Positions 16,742 to 26,141 of a DNA stretch of 64,000 bases are shown here, piece after piece. Positions within the stretch are counted from its first letter, which is position 1; every line of letters starts with the position of its first letter. The stretch is from Kordiimonas lipolytica. GTDB taxonomy: Bacteria > Pseudomonadota > Alphaproteobacteria > Sphingomonadales > Kordiimonadaceae. The notes beneath the pieces were generated by a model that saw only the letters and a program-made list of their open reading frames with translations, was not told the DNA's origin and searched no databases. Location of the stretch: the NCBI RefSeq assembly GCF_001550065.1, contig NZ_LRUB01000036.1, forward strand, positions 62,001 through 126,000, given 5' to 3'. The position numbers were made by a program, and so were the translations under genes.

Positions 16742-18285
16742 GCAAGATTTACGTCCCGCTCGACAGTTCCGCGGTGGCCATGGGCGCTGATGCTGTCGCT
16801 GAAAAGATCGAAGCCATCACCGGTATTGCCCCCATCCGTAACGGTAGCCGCGGCATGGCGTGGCTTGAGCCGCTGGTGGAAGTCGAAACGCCGGAGGGCC
16901 GCGTGGCCTATGGCCCGGTGACAGCCGATGACATTGAGGGCTTGATCCGCGACGGCATGATGGAAGGCCGGGCGCATGCGCTGTGCCACGGCCTGACCGA
17001 CGAGATTCCGTTTCTGAAATTGCAGGAGCGCCTGACTTTCGCGCGCTGCGGCATCACGGACCCGCTTTCGGTGGAAGATTACGCGGCCCACGGCGGCCTT
17101 GAAGGCATTCAGAAAGCCATCGGCATGTCTGCTGAGGCCATCTGTGAAGAGGTGATGACCTCCGGTCTTCGTGGCCGTGGCGGTGCGGCTTTCCCGGCGG
17201 GTATCAAATGGAACACTGTGCGGGGCGCTGACGCCGACCAGAAATATATTGTCTGCAACGCGGACGAGGGCGACAGCGGCACCTTCGCCGACCGAATGAT
17301 CATGGAAGGCGACCCGCTTCTGCTCGTTGAAGGCATGGTGATCGCGGGCCTCGGTGTGGGCGCGACCAAGGGCTATATCTACTTGCGGTCTGAGTATCCG
17401 GTGGCGAAACGCCTTTTGGCTGCCGCCATCGACCGGGCCTATTGGAAAGGGCTCTTGGGCGATGACGTGCTGGGGTCTGGCAAGGCCTTCCACCTGGAGC
17501 TTTTCATGGGCGCAGGCGCCTATATTTGCGGCGAGGAAACATCGCTTCTGGAAAGCCTTGAAGGCAAGCGGGGTCAGGTGCGCGCCAAGCCGCCCATACC
17601 GGCACTTGAGGGCCTGAACGGCAAGCCCACGCTGGTCCATAATGTGATTTCCCTGTGTGCGGTGCCGACCATTCTGGCGAAAGGCGGGGCATATTACCGT
17701 GACCTCGGAATGGGGCGCTCCACCGGCACCATGCCGTTCCAGATTGCGGGCAATGTGGCCCATGGCGGCCTTGTGGAAAAAGCCTTCGGCGTCACGCTTG
17801 GGGAACTGGTGAATGACTTCGGCGGCGGCACCCGGTCTGGCCGTCCGGTCAGGGCCGCGCAGGTGGGTGGGCCTTTGGGCGCCTATATCCCTGTGGGTAA
17901 GTTCGACATGCCGATGGACTATGAAACTTTCGGCAAAATTGGCGCTGGGGTGGGCCATGGTGGTATAGTGGTGTTTGACGACACAGCCGATATGGCGGCA
18001 CAGGCCAAATATGCCTTCGATTTCTGCGCCCATGAAAGCTGCGGCAAATGTACGCCGTGCCGGATTGGCGCGGTCCGCGGCTCGGAAGTCATGGCCAAGG
18101 TGATTGCGGGCGAAGATGTCGATACCAATCTTGAGCTTATCGAAGACCTTCTTGAGGTCATGGAAGACGGCTCCCTGTGCGCGATGGGCGGCATGACGCC
18201 CGTGCCGGTGAAAAGTGTCCTTGAATATTTCCCCGAGGCCGTGGGCCGGGGCCAAAAAGACATCAGCATGGAAGGAGGCGAATAA
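16738..18285 (+). CDS. fdsB: NAD-dependent formate dehydrogenase beta subunit (NuoF-like)
   Basis: FMN- and NAD-binding subunit that passes electrons from formate to NAD+. 515 residues. An N-terminal thioredoxin-like region (about 1-90) precedes the NuoF module. The module has LRGRGGAAFPAGIKW for NADH, NADEGDSGTFADRMIME for FMN, and GAGAYICGEETSLLESLEG. The C-terminal [4Fe-4S] motif is ESCGKCTPCRIG, with the fourth cysteine in SLCAMGG. The ATG overlaps the fdsG stop by four bases. One intervening base separates its stop from fdsA. Length and domain order match the Rhodobacter/Cupriavidus FdsB proteins. Confidence 0.96.
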   Translation: MSKIYVPLDSSAVAMGADAVAEKIEAITGIAPIRNGSRGMAWLEPLVEVETPEGRVAYGPVTADDIEGLIRDGMMEGRAHALCHGLTDEIPFLKLQERLTFARCGITDPLSVEDYAAHGGLEGIQKAIGMSAEAICEEVMTSGLRGRGGAAFPAGIKWNTVRGADADQKYIVCNADEGDSGTFADRMIMEGDPLLLVEGMVIAGLGVGATKGYIYLRSEYPVAKRLLAAAIDRAYWKGLLGDDVLGSGKAFHLELFMGAGAYICGEETSLLESLEGKRGQVRAKPPIPALEGLNGKPTLVHNVISLCAVPTILAKGGAYYRDLGMGRSTGTMPFQIAGNVAHGGLVEKAFGVTLGELVNDFGGGTRSGRPVRAAQVGGPLGAYIPVGKFDMPMDYETFGKIGAGVGHGGIVVFDDTADMAAQAKYAFDFCAHESCGKCTPCRIGAVRGSEVMAKVIAGEDVDTNLELIEDLLEVMEDGSLCAMGGMTPVPVKSVLEYFPEAVGRGQKDISMEGGE

Positions 18286-18286
18286 A

Positions 18287-21127
18287 ATGGCGCTCCTGAA
18301 AGAACCAGATTTCGGAACCCCAGAGGTCAAGTCGGACGAGACTGTGACGCTGGAAGTGGACGGCTTCAACGTGACTGTGCCCAAGGGCACCAGCGTGATG
18401 CGCGCGGCGGCAGAGGCTGGGATTTCCATTCCCAAATTGTGCGCGACCGATATGGTCAAGCAGTTTGGCAGTTGCCGCCTGTGCCTTGTGGAAATTGACG
18501 GCCGTAAGGGCACGCCTTCAAGCTGCACCACGCATGCAGAAGACGGCATGGTGGTGCATACCCAGACAGACCGGCTGGCGCGCCTTAGGCGCGGGGTGAT
18601 GGAGCTCTATATCTCTGACCACCCGCTTGACTGTCTGACCTGCCCCACGAACGGCGACTGTGAGCTGCAGGATATGGCGGGTGCCGTGGGGCTCAGGGAC
18701 GTGCGCTACGGTTATGAAGGCGAGAACCATCTGGACCTGACGAAAGACGAAAGCACGCCTTACTTCACCTATGACCCATCCAAATGCATTGTCTGCTCGC
18801 GCTGCGTGCGGGCGTGTGATGAGGTGCAGGGCACGCTCGCGCTGACCATCGAAGGACGGGGGTTCGAAAGTCGCGTGGCAACCGGCACAGACGATTTCTT
18901 CAGTTCGGAATGCGTGTCATGCGGGGCCTGCGTGCAGGCCTGCCCAACCGCCACACTCGCGGAAAATGACCTGATCGAGCACGGCGTGCCTGACCGCACG
19001 GTGATCACCACCTGCGCCTACTGCGGCGTTGGCTGCAGCTTCAAGGCGGAAATCAAGGGCGACCGCGTGGTGCGTATGATCCCGGAAAAAGCGGGCAAGG
19101 CCAACCATGGCCACTCCTGCGTCAAGGGCCGGTTCGCCTGGGGCTATGCCACTCACAAGGACCGGGTGACCAAGCCGATGATCCGGGAAAATATCACCGA
19201 CGAATGGCGCGAAGTGCCGTGGGATGAGGCCTTTGAATTCACCGCGAAGCGCTTCAAGGACATTCAGGCCAAGTACGGCAAGAAAGCTATCGGCGGGATC
19301 ACCTCCAGCCGTTGTACCAACGAGGAAGTCTGGCTGGTTCAGAAGATCGTCCGCGCGGCCTTCGGCAACAACAATGTGGATACTTGCGCGCGGGTTTGCC
19401 ATTCGCCCACCGGATACGGCTTGAAGCAAACGCTGGGCACATCGGCAGGCACGCAAAACTTTGATTCCGTCGAACATTGCGACGTGATCATGGTGATCGG
19501 CTCCAACCCCACGGACGCCCACCCAGTGTTCGGCAGCCAGATGAAACGGCGGCTTCGCCAGGGTGCGAAACTCATCGTGATCGACCCCCGGCGTATTGAC
19601 CTGGTGGAAACCCCGCACGTGAAGGCGGACTATCACCTGGCGCTGCAGCCCGGCACCAATGTGGCGGTGGTGAACGCGTTGGCGCATGTGATTATCTCCG
19701 AAGGGCTGCATGATGAAGTTTTCGTGCGCGAGCGCTGTGAAATGGACGCATTCGAGGAATGGAAGGCCTTCATCCTTGATCCGGTCAATTCGCCTGAGGA
19801 AGTCGCCAAGGTGGCGGGCATCAGCGCAGACGATATCCGTGCGGCGGCCCGGCTTTATGCCACGGGCGGCAATGGGGCCATATACTATGGCCTCGGCGTA
19901 ACCGAACACAGCCAGGGGTCCACCATGGTGATGGGCATGGCCAACCTTGCGATGGCGACCGGCAATTTCGGGCGCCCGGGCGTAGGCGTGAACCCGATGC
20001 GCGGCCAGAACAATGTGCAGGGCTCGTGCGATATGGGTTCCTTCCCGCATGAATTTGCGGGCTATCGCCCTGTGGCAGATGATGCGGTCAGGAAAACATT
20101 CGAAGATTACTGGGGTGTGGGACTGGACGGCGAACCCGGCCTTCGCATTCCCGGTATGTTTGATGAAGCCCATGCGGGCAAGTATCGCGGTATCTACATT
20201 CAGGGTGAAGACGTGGCGCAATCTGACCCGAACACGCTTCATGTGGAAGCAGCGCTGAGGAACATGGACTGCGTAGTGGTGCAGGACCTGTTCCTGAATG
20301 AAACCGCGCGTTTCGCCCATGTGTTCCTGCCCGGTACCAGCTTCCTTGAAAAAGACGGCACTTTCATCAACGCCGAACGCCGCCTTGGCCGCGTGCGTCC
20401 AGTGATGAAAACCCAGACCGGCATGGAAGAATGGCAGGTGACCGCGAAGCTTTCTGAAGCGATGGGGTACCCAATGCCATATTCGAGTGCGGCTGAGATC
20501 ATGGATGAGATCGCGGCGCTGACCCCCACGTTTGCAGGTGTTAGCTTCGCCCGTCTTGACCGGGACGGCAGCCTGCAGTGGCCCGTGAATGACGAGGCCC
20601 CGGATGGCACGCCGGTGATGCATGTGGACCATTTCGTGCGCGGCAAGGGCCTGTTCGTGGTCACGGAATATGTGCCGACGGAAGAAAAGACGAACCGCAA
20701 GTTCCCGCTGATCCTGACGACCGGCCGTATCCTCAGCCAGTATAATGTTGGCGCGCAGACGCGCAGGACCGACAATAACCGCTGGATGGAAGAAGACGTG
20801 CTGGAAATCCACCCGTCTGACGCGGAAATGCGCGGTATCCAGACCGGTGACTGGGTGTCTGTCAAATCACGCAAAGGCGAGACGACGCTTCGGGCTGAAA
20901 TCTCAGAACGTATGGCGCCGGGCGTGGTCTACACCACCTTCCACCACCCGGAAAGCGGCACCAATGTGGTGACCACCGAGCTCAGTGACTGGGCCACCAG
21001 TTGCCCCGAATATAAGGTGACGGCGGTGGATGTTGGGCTGGCGAACCATAAGTCTTCGTGGCAGGAACATTATGCGGCGGAAGCGCCGACCATGCGGCGG
21101 GTGAAAGCGCCCACGGCGGCGGAGTAG
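18287..21127 (+). CDS. fdsA: NAD-dependent formate dehydrogenase catalytic alpha subunit
   Basis: Molybdenum subunit (946 residues) oxidising formate to CO2. Clusters in order: plant-type [2Fe-2S] cysteines C52, C63, C66, C80; His/Cys [4Fe-4S] H112, C116, C119, C125; two ferredoxin motifs CIVCSRC (167-177) and CVSCGAC (209-219); and the cofactor-proximal [4Fe-4S] CAYCGVGC (243-250) plus C278. The catalytic pair is C371-H372 in ARVCHSPTG, so this is a cysteine, not selenocysteine, enzyme. The molybdopterin domains fill the rest. The start is MALLKEP: GGAGG lies nine bases upstream and the stop of fdsB is one base away. An N-terminal twin-arginine signal is absent, consistent with a cytoplasmic NAD-linked enzyme. 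FdhD follows directly. Confidence 0.97.
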   Translation: MALLKEPDFGTPEVKSDETVTLEVDGFNVTVPKGTSVMRAAAEAGISIPKLCATDMVKQFGSCRLCLVEIDGRKGTPSSCTTHAEDGMVVHTQTDRLARLRRGVMELYISDHPLDCLTCPTNGDCELQDMAGAVGLRDVRYGYEGENHLDLTKDESTPYFTYDPSKCIVCSRCVRACDEVQGTLALTIEGRGFESRVATGTDDFFSSECVSCGACVQACPTATLAENDLIEHGVPDRTVITTCAYCGVGCSFKAEIKGDRVVRMIPEKAGKANHGHSCVKGRFAWGYATHKDRVTKPMIRENITDEWREVPWDEAFEFTAKRFKDIQAKYGKKAIGGITSSRCTNEEVWLVQKIVRAAFGNNNVDTCARVCHSPTGYGLKQTLGTSAGTQNFDSVEHCDVIMVIGSNPTDAHPVFGSQMKRRLRQGAKLIVIDPRRIDLVETPHVKADYHLALQPGTNVAVVNALAHVIISEGLHDEVFVRERCEMDAFEEWKAFILDPVNSPEEVAKVAGISADDIRAAARLYATGGNGAIYYGLGVTEHSQGSTMVMGMANLAMATGNFGRPGVGVNPMRGQNNVQGSCDMGSFPHEFAGYRPVADDAVRKTFEDYWGVGLDGEPGLRIPGMFDEAHAGKYRGIYIQGEDVAQSDPNTLHVEAALRNMDCVVVQDLFLNETARFAHVFLPGTSFLEKDGTFINAERRLGRVRPVMKTQTGMEEWQVTAKLSEAMGYPMPYSSAAEIMDEIAALTPTFAGVSFARLDRDGSLQWPVNDEAPDGTPVMHVDHFVRGKGLFVVTEYVPTEEKTNRKFPLILTTGRILSQYNVGAQTRRTDNNRWMEEDVLEIHPSDAEMRGIQTGDWVSVKSRKGETTLRAEISERMAPGVVYTTFHHPESGTNVVTTELSDWATSCPEYKVTAVDVGLANHKSSWQEHYAAEAPTMRRVKAPTAAE

Positions 21128-21130
21128 GGC

Positions 21131-21925
21131 GTGTCACTGACGTATGCCAGCAAACGCGGGTGGTCGGTTGACGTTGAAGTGACCGGCCAGTGTGGGGACG
21201 CTGCGGTTCATTGGCATGTGCCCGAAGAAGCGCCGGTGGCGTTGGTATACGGCGGCATCAATCATGTGGTGATGCTGGCGTCGCCCGCAGACCTTCAGGA
21301 TTTTGCGCTTGGGTTCACTGTAACTGAGGGCATCGCCCGCAGCCCGGAGGACATTCGCAAGATCGAAGTGGTGGAAAAAGACCGGGGCATAGACCTGCTG
21401 GTCACCCTGGATGACGCCGCGCTTGAGCGCTTCAAGCTGAAGCAGGGCCGCCGGGCAATGACCGGCCGCACCGGCTGTGGCTTATGCGGTATTGATAGCA
21501 TGGAAGAGCTGTTCCAGAAGGTTCGGCCTGTCGCAAGCGCTCCCGTACAGCTTGACCCGCAGGTAGCCGGAAAGGCCGTGGATGACTTCCGCGCCCGGCA
21601 GCCAATGAGAGAACTGAATAAGTCTGTCCATGGTGCGGCATGGGTGACGGAAGCGGGCGATATCACGGCTGTTCGCGAGGATGTCGGGCGGCACAATGCG
21701 CTTGATAAGCTCCTAGGTGCGCTCCTTAAGGATGGCGCAGACCTGAAGGCAGGTTTTGTGCTGATCTCAAGTCGCGCGTCATACGAGATGGTGCAAAAAT
21801 GCGTGGCGGTGGGTGTGCCGGCCCTTGTGTGCCTGTCTGCGCCCACGGCCTTTGCGATCCGCATGGCGCATGAGGCCAACCTCACGCTCGCCAACTGGTC
21901 TCGCGACGGGCTCGTTACTTTTTAG
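21131..21925 (+). CDS. fdhD: formate dehydrogenase accessory sulfurtransferase FdhD (FdsC)
   Basis: Sulfur carrier that sulfurates the Mo cofactor of formate dehydrogenase, taking sulfur from a cysteine desulfurase. 264 residues from a GTG start three bases after the fdsA stop, with GGAG just upstream. The catalytic CxxC is C116-G-L-C119 in TGRTGCGLCGID. Other family motifs are REDVGRHNALDKL and SSRASYEMVQK. It occupies the fdsC position of the fdsGBACD operon. No fdsD-like frame follows; the next gene is convergent and overlaps the fdhD end by three bases. Confidence 0.96.
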   Translation: MSLTYASKRGWSVDVEVTGQCGDAAVHWHVPEEAPVALVYGGINHVVMLASPADLQDFALGFTVTEGIARSPEDIRKIEVVEKDRGIDLLVTLDDAALERFKLKQGRRAMTGRTGCGLCGIDSMEELFQKVRPVASAPVQLDPQVAGKAVDDFRARQPMRELNKSVHGAAWVTEAGDITAVREDVGRHNALDKLLGALLKDGADLKAGFVLISSRASYEMVQKCVAVGVPALVCLSAPTAFAIRMAHEANLTLANWSRDGLVTF

Positions 21926-22653
21926 CGCTTTGGCTTCAAGAGAACTTCATCCAGCGGCCTGCGCTTGGGTGCGAAGCTGTTGACCTTGTCGTCAGCCTTA
22001 TAGCCGATCGAGATACCGCAGATCAGCTTGTAGTTTTCCGGAATCTCGAACCGTGCTTTCACCGGGCTGGCCCAGGTGGCCAGTGCTGCCTGCATGCAGG
22101 TGCCAAGGCCGCGTTCTTCGGCTGCCAGCGCCAGAGACTGCATGAAAATGCCGGTGTCGAGTGCGGCATAGGCCCCAAGGCTGTCCTCACAGAAAACAAA
22201 CAGGGCCGTGGGCGCGCCGAAGAAGCTGAAGTTTCGGGCCATCTGGGCGTGCCGCGCTGCCTTGTCGTGACGTTCGATGCCCAGCATGCCATAAAGGCCA
22301 TGGCCGGTGTCGCGGTAGCGCGCGCCCAGCTCAGCCGGGTATTTCATGATGGTGTTATAGTCGCCGTCCGGCTTGACGCCGCCTTTGAGAAGCGCGCCAA
22401 ACTTGGCAAATAGCCCCGCGCGCTGGACCTTGGCAGCGGTGTTGAAGCGGGCTGTCAGCTCAGCCGCGATCTCTTTCGCCGTGTCGCCAGAGGCCACAGC
22501 CACGCGGTAGGGCTGCACATTGCCCCATGACGGGGCCTGAAGGGCTGCCTCAATAACCTCATTCAACAGGGCTTCCGGCACGGGGTCGGGCTTGAAGGCG
22601 CGAATACTGCGCCTGTTTGCCAGTGCCTGGGTTACAGTCCCTTTTTCCGTCAT
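21922..22653 (-). CDS. nitroreductase family protein
   Basis: FMN-dependent NAD(P)H oxidoreductase of the nitroreductase fold, 243 residues. The N-terminal RRSIRAF with EAALQAPSWGNVQP binds FMN, and AAEERGLGTCMQ plus a C-terminal basic tail are typical. Such enzymes reduce nitroaromatics, quinones or flavins; the true substrate is unknown. The ATG at 22651-22653 has a purine-rich GGGAGGACG upstream. It is convergent with fdhD and overlaps it by three bases (TTAG shared), so no terminator separates them. No operon partner. Confidence 0.92.
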   Translation of the reverse strand: MTEKGTVTQALANRRSIRAFKPDPVPEALLNEVIEAALQAPSWGNVQPYRVAVASGDTAKEIAAELTARFNTAAKVQRAGLFAKFGALLKGGVKPDGDYNTIMKYPAELGARYRDTGHGLYGMLGIERHDKAARHAQMARNFSFFGAPTALFVFCEDSLGAYAALDTGIFMQSLALAAEERGLGTCMQAALATWASPVKARFEIPENYKLICGISIGYKADDKVNSFAPKRRPLDEVLLKPKR

Positions 22654-23037
22654 TGCTGCGTCCTCCCGTTTCTCCTGCCTTCTATCATATTGGGCGTGTC
22701 ATTGGCGGGGCAAGGTTGGGGCCCAAACGAATATGAATTGCCTGCTATTCAGACGGTTTCAGCTTGGGCTGGCCGTGGGTTTTGATCTCGAGCGCCTTGA
22801 CGCCACGCAGGCTAAGGGCGCACCGGTTGGTGAAAGTTGGGATGGTGAGGTTGAAAGCCGATTTTTCATGAATACGGATGACGGCAATCTTCCTTACGGT
22901 TTCAGGCGTGGCAGCCACGTGAAGCTGCCCTGACCAGATATTTTTAAATCGCGGAATTTTTCAGGGTAATTCTCGCTTACCCACGACTTGGGCGGTATTG
23001 GCCTTTGCTGTTCCGCCCACTTTTCCGCGCCCATATT
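22654..23037. other. 384-base gap between nitroreductase and an exported protein
   Basis: Holds the nitroreductase promoter region (minus strand) and one weak plus-strand frame listed separately (22733-22933). No hairpin with a T-run, no tRNA and no recognisable repeat seen. Confidence 0.5.
22733..22933 (+). CDS. possible small protein, 66 residues, unknown
   Basis: Short frame starting MNCLLFRRFQLGL and ending GFRRGSHVKLP. Composition is protein-like (acidic middle part, few rare codons), but there is no clear ribosome binding site and no family I recognise. Only offered because the gap is otherwise empty; it may be chance. Confidence 0.2.
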   Translation: MNCLLFRRFQLGLAVGFDLERLDATQAKGAPVGESWDGEVESRFFMNTDDGNLPYGFRRGSHVKLP

Positions 23038-23550
23038 TTACCTTACAGAGCAGGCCTTGATCCGGTCAGGCTGTACACCGTGTCGTTTCAGTTCACTTTC
23101 CACCACGTTGGAGAAGGCCAGATATCTGTCATCCGTGCTTTCTTCAAACATTGCCATGGCCCATTCAATATGGGTCCAATTGTTGTAATCGACCCTAAGG
23201 AGGTCCGGCCCCAGAGCAGCTGCGACCGCGCGCATGGTGTTGGCCGCGTTTGAATAAGACTTGCTGTGGGTGGCGGTGTATTTGATGAGGCTGATATATT
23301 CATCATATTCAGCCGCGCAGTAGGTCTGGATAATGAAATCCCGGATGGACATGCTTTTGTATGTTGGATGGCTTTTTTTTAGCTGTGCAATTGTCAGGGT
23401 CACCGCGCTCCAGTCCACTTCCGCCGCGCGGCAGATCATGTCCTCGTGGCGGTCCTGAATATCCACTTTCGGCAGTGGGGGCAGTGTGGGGCATTCCGCT
23501 ATGGTGCCGCCTGATGAAAAAATCATTAAAGCCAATGCAAGCTGTTTCAT
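23038..23550 (-). CDS. exported protein of unknown function
   Basis: 170 residues starting MKQLALALMIFSSGGTIAEC. The N-terminus is a signal peptide; a cysteine follows it, but the -1 residue is Glu, so it is not a good lipobox. The mature protein has four more or less evenly spread cysteines (ECPT, MICRAAE, TYCAAE, KACSVR) that could form disulfides in the periplasm. It is helical and rich in Tyr and Ser, with no recognised domain. AGGGTGG lies just before the ATG at 23548-23550; a GTG six bases further upstream is possible. Downstream of the chemoreceptor on the same strand, but a terminator lies between them. Confidence 0.75.
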   Translation of the reverse strand: MKQLALALMIFSSGGTIAECPTLPPLPKVDIQDRHEDMICRAAEVDWSAVTLTIAQLKKSHPTYKSMSIRDFIIQTYCAAEYDEYISLIKYTATHSKSYSNAANTMRAVAAALGPDLLRVDYNNWTHIEWAMAMFEESTDDRYLAFSNVVESELKRHGVQPDRIKACSVR

Positions 23551-23598
23551 GGCCACCCTTTTTCGTCCATCCGTATGATGCTGACATATAGCAGAAAA

Positions 23599-23626
23599 GG
23601 CGGGGCCATAAGCCCCGCCGCTTCTT
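23599..23626 (-). terminator. rho-independent terminator after the chemoreceptor gene
   Basis: GGCGGGGC (23599-23606) pairs with GCCCCGCC (23612-23619) over a five-base loop. On the minus strand the stem is followed by TTTTC, and on the plus side there is GCTTCTTTT, so it may work in both directions. Confidence 0.85.
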
Positions 23627-23649
23627 TTCTCAGATAATCAGGCCTGTGA

Positions 23650-25251
23650 TCATTTGATGTTTTTCAGGCAGTTGGTCACTTCTTTCTGCAGGCCTTGCGC
23701 AACTTCGGTCAGCCGGTCCGCAGATTGTTGAACCGATTGGGCAACATCAGCAGCTTTGCGGGAAGCCTGCTCCACTTCACCCATGTTGTCTGACACCTCG
23801 CGGGTGCGCTGGGCCGCCTGGTCCACGCTTCGGGAAATTTCCTGCGTGGCTGCGCCCTGCTGGTTGGTGGAGCCGTCGATTTCGGTGGCAATCGCAGATA
23901 CTTCGCCAATGATCCCGGAAATTTCACTGATGGCTTCTACCATGCGGCGTGACTGTTCCTGGATGGCTTCCACCTGCTGCGAGATATCTTCCGTCGCCTT
24001 GGCGGTCTGGGTCGCGAGGCTTTTCACTTCGCTTGCCACAACGGCAAAGCCTTTGCCTGCTTCGCCGGCACGCGCTGCCTCGATGGTGGCATTGAGCGCC
24101 AAGAGGTTGGTCTGGTCAGCGATATCGTTAATCAGTTTAACCACATCGGAAATTTTGCCGGACGCTTCGGAAAGTTCCTGGCCGACCGAATTGGCCTGTT
24201 CGGCTTTTTCGCTTGCGTTATCGGAAATCTTGCTGGCATGGGCAACTTGGTCTGCGATCTGGGCGATCGAATTTGCCAGTTCTTCCGTCGCTGCGGCAAC
24301 CGCTTGCACATTGTCTGTCGCTTCACTCGATGCGTGCGCGACTTTGGATGAGATGCCAATGTTCTGTTCAGCGATCGATGCCATCATCGTGGCCTGGTCC
24401 GCAAGCGATGCGGTTTCGCCGGCAACGTCCTGGGTTGACTGGGCTACTGTTTCTTCAACCTGTACCTGGGCTGTGATGACCGACCATGTCGCGATTGGGC
24501 CCAGATAACTGCCGTCTTCGCCCATGATGGCGGCAATCTGCAGGTTCAGCGTTTCAGGGCCCAGCTTGATGTGGGTGCTGAATGGCAGGTTTTTCGGATC
24601 ACGCAGGATGCGGCGCTGGTGCTCCGGGTTCTTGTGGAACACATCAATGCTTTGGCCGATGATGTCGTCTACCTGGATCGGCAGATATTTCTGCAGCCCT
24701 TGAAGCGTCTTGCGACTGGCCTCGTTCATATAGGTCATCTCAAGCGTATGCGGGTCACACATCATGGCGTTGATGGGCATCTTGTCGACCATCTGCTTGA
24801 GCCGGTCAGCGTCCGCCCGGAATTTCTCCCGCTCCGTTACCTTGTTCCATGACAGGACAGCACGGCGATAGTTGCCATTGTTGTCCAGCATGGCATTGAC
24901 CCGAAGTTCCAGTTTTTCCGGGCCGAGCGAAATAACCGCCCGGTGGGGCAGGTTTTTCGGGTCAGCCAGGATGTTTCGCTGGTGTTCTGGATGTTTGTGG
25001 AAGACATCAATGCTGGTGCCAACAATATCATCTGCCTTGATGGGCAGATAGTCCTCCAGCGTGCGCAGGGTTTCCCTGCTGGCCGGATTGGCATAGGTGA
25101 TGATCCCGGTTTTAGGGTCGCACACAATAATATTGTTTGGCAGTGAATCGAGGACGTTAGTCTCAGTCACTTCCTCAAGTGCGTTTTCATTGTCTTCTGA
25201 TTTGGCTTTTGTACTTTTAACTTCGGTCTTGAATCCCAGTTTATTAAACAT
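23650..25251 (-). CDS. soluble methyl-accepting chemotaxis protein with twin PAS domains
   Basis: Chemoreceptor of 533 residues with no membrane segment, so cytoplasmic. Two PAS domains in tandem (about 30-145 and 150-265) are near copies of each other: both contain the DVFHK-PEHQR--L-DPKNLP pattern and a matching LGPE-L strand, so the module arose by duplication. The MCP signalling domain (about 270-533) has the conserved hairpin tip [20 protein letters not shown] and [16 protein letters not shown] domains of this sort often bind haem or flavin and sense oxygen or redox state; the ligand here is unknown. No CheR-tethering pentapeptide at the C-terminus. Single gene with its own terminator. 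Confidence 0.93.
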   Translation of the reverse strand: MFNKLGFKTEVKSTKAKSEDNENALEEVTETNVLDSLPNNIIVCDPKTGIITYANPASRETLRTLEDYLPIKADDIVGTSIDVFHKHPEHQRNILADPKNLPHRAVISLGPEKLELRVNAMLDNNGNYRRAVLSWNKVTEREKFRADADRLKQMVDKMPINAMMCDPHTLEMTYMNEASRKTLQGLQKYLPIQVDDIIGQSIDVFHKNPEHQRRILRDPKNLPFSTHIKLGPETLNLQIAAIMGEDGSYLGPIATWSVITAQVQVEETVAQSTQDVAGETASLADQATMMASIAEQNIGISSKVAHASSEATDNVQAVAAATEELANSIAQIADQVAHASKISDNASEKAEQANSVGQELSEASGKISDVVKLINDIADQTNLLALNATIEAARAGEAGKGFAVVASEVKSLATQTAKATEDISQQVEAIQEQSRRMVEAISEISGIIGEVSAIATEIDGSTNQQGAATQEISRSVDQAAQRTREVSDNMGEVEQASRKAADVAQSVQQSADRLTEVAQGLQKEVTNCLKNIK

Positions 25252-25530
25252 TTTGCCTGTATCCTGTCTCGATCCCCCAAGGTCTGTTTCCCCACTCGAA
25301 ACTGGTGTGCCGCAAAGTTAGATTGCGTTACCCGGACGACAAGAATCTTGATCTTGATAAGTTAAGGTATTGTTAAATATTGCATTTTTATGACAGATTG
25401 AGGGGGTTGCTCTATTATAGATGTGCTCTTGGACACGTTTTGATTGTGTTTTTCGGCGTCTATCAAATTAATGGGTCAAAAAAATTCCCAATTTCGGTAA
25501 GCTGTGCGTCCTTGATCTGAGGAGACATTC

Positions 25531-26124
25531 ATGACGTCGCCAGAGAGGCAGAAAGACGAGCAGGAAACAGCTGAAGGGGCAAGCCCTTCGGATGACGCTC
25601 GCGCGCTCTCTCAGGACGAAATCAAAGCGCTCTTCAAGAACCATAATGAAGAACTGGTGCGCTATCTCACCAGCCGCCTGAAGTCGCACGAGGAGGCGGT
25701 GGAAGTGGCGCAGGAAGCGTATGTCCGGCTTTTACGGCTGGACGACACCAGCACCATCGGGTTCCTGCGGGCCTTTTTGTTCCGCACGGCGACGAATATT
25801 GCGATAGACCGCATCCGGCGGAAGGGGCTTGCCCAGTCCTATGTGGATCAGGAAGCGCCGCAACAGGTCAATGAGATGTTCGGCTTTACGCCTGAGCGCT
25901 CGATCGCAGCCAAGCAGGCGCTTGCCAGGGTTCTGGAGTGTGTATCCACGCTGCCGCCCAAATGCAGGCACGCGTTTGTGGAGTATAAGTTCAAGAACCG
26001 CAGCTACGATGACATCGCCCAGGAGATGGGCCTGACATCGAGCATGATTAGAAAATATGTGTTACGCGCGCTTGTGCACTGCTCAGACAAGATGAGCGAC
26101 GAGCTGGATGCGTGGAGTCTTTGA
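25531..26124 (+). CDS. ECF (FecI-type) RNA polymerase sigma factor
   Basis: Sigma-70 family extracytoplasmic function factor, 197 residues. Region 2 covers about 29-97 (ALFKNHNEELVRYLTSRL to TATNIAIDRIRR) and region 4 about 130-185 (LPPKCRHAFVEYKFKNRSYDDIA). GAGGAG lies six bases before the ATG. A 17-base gap leads to a FecR gene and then two TonB receptors with N-terminal STN domains, the classical FecI-FecR-receptor arrangement for cell-surface signalling. It should direct transcription of the two receptor genes when they bind substrate. The 279 bases upstream are AT-rich and contain the probable promoter. Confidence 0.94.
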   Translation: MTSPERQKDEQETAEGASPSDDARALSQDEIKALFKNHNEELVRYLTSRLKSHEEAVEVAQEAYVRLLRLDDTSTIGFLRAFLFRTATNIAIDRIRRKGLAQSYVDQEAPQQVNEMFGFTPERSIAAKQALARVLECVSTLPPKCRHAFVEYKFKNRSYDDIAQEMGLTSSMIRKYVLRALVHCSDKMSDELDAWSL

Positions 26125-26141
26125 GTTAAGGATATTGGTAG

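Noticed and set aside
16633..18549. Long minus-strand frame of 638 residues
   Set aside because: It lies opposite fdsB and the start of fdsA, which have clear motifs. The frame is a high-GC shadow with no family match.
18917..20812. Long minus-strand frame of 631 residues
   Set aside because: Antisense to fdsA. It shows Arg/His-rich shadow composition and no ribosome site.
18287..21127. Selenocysteine in the formate dehydrogenase alpha subunit
   Set aside because: The active-site codon encodes cysteine (ARVCHSP) and there is no in-frame TGA.
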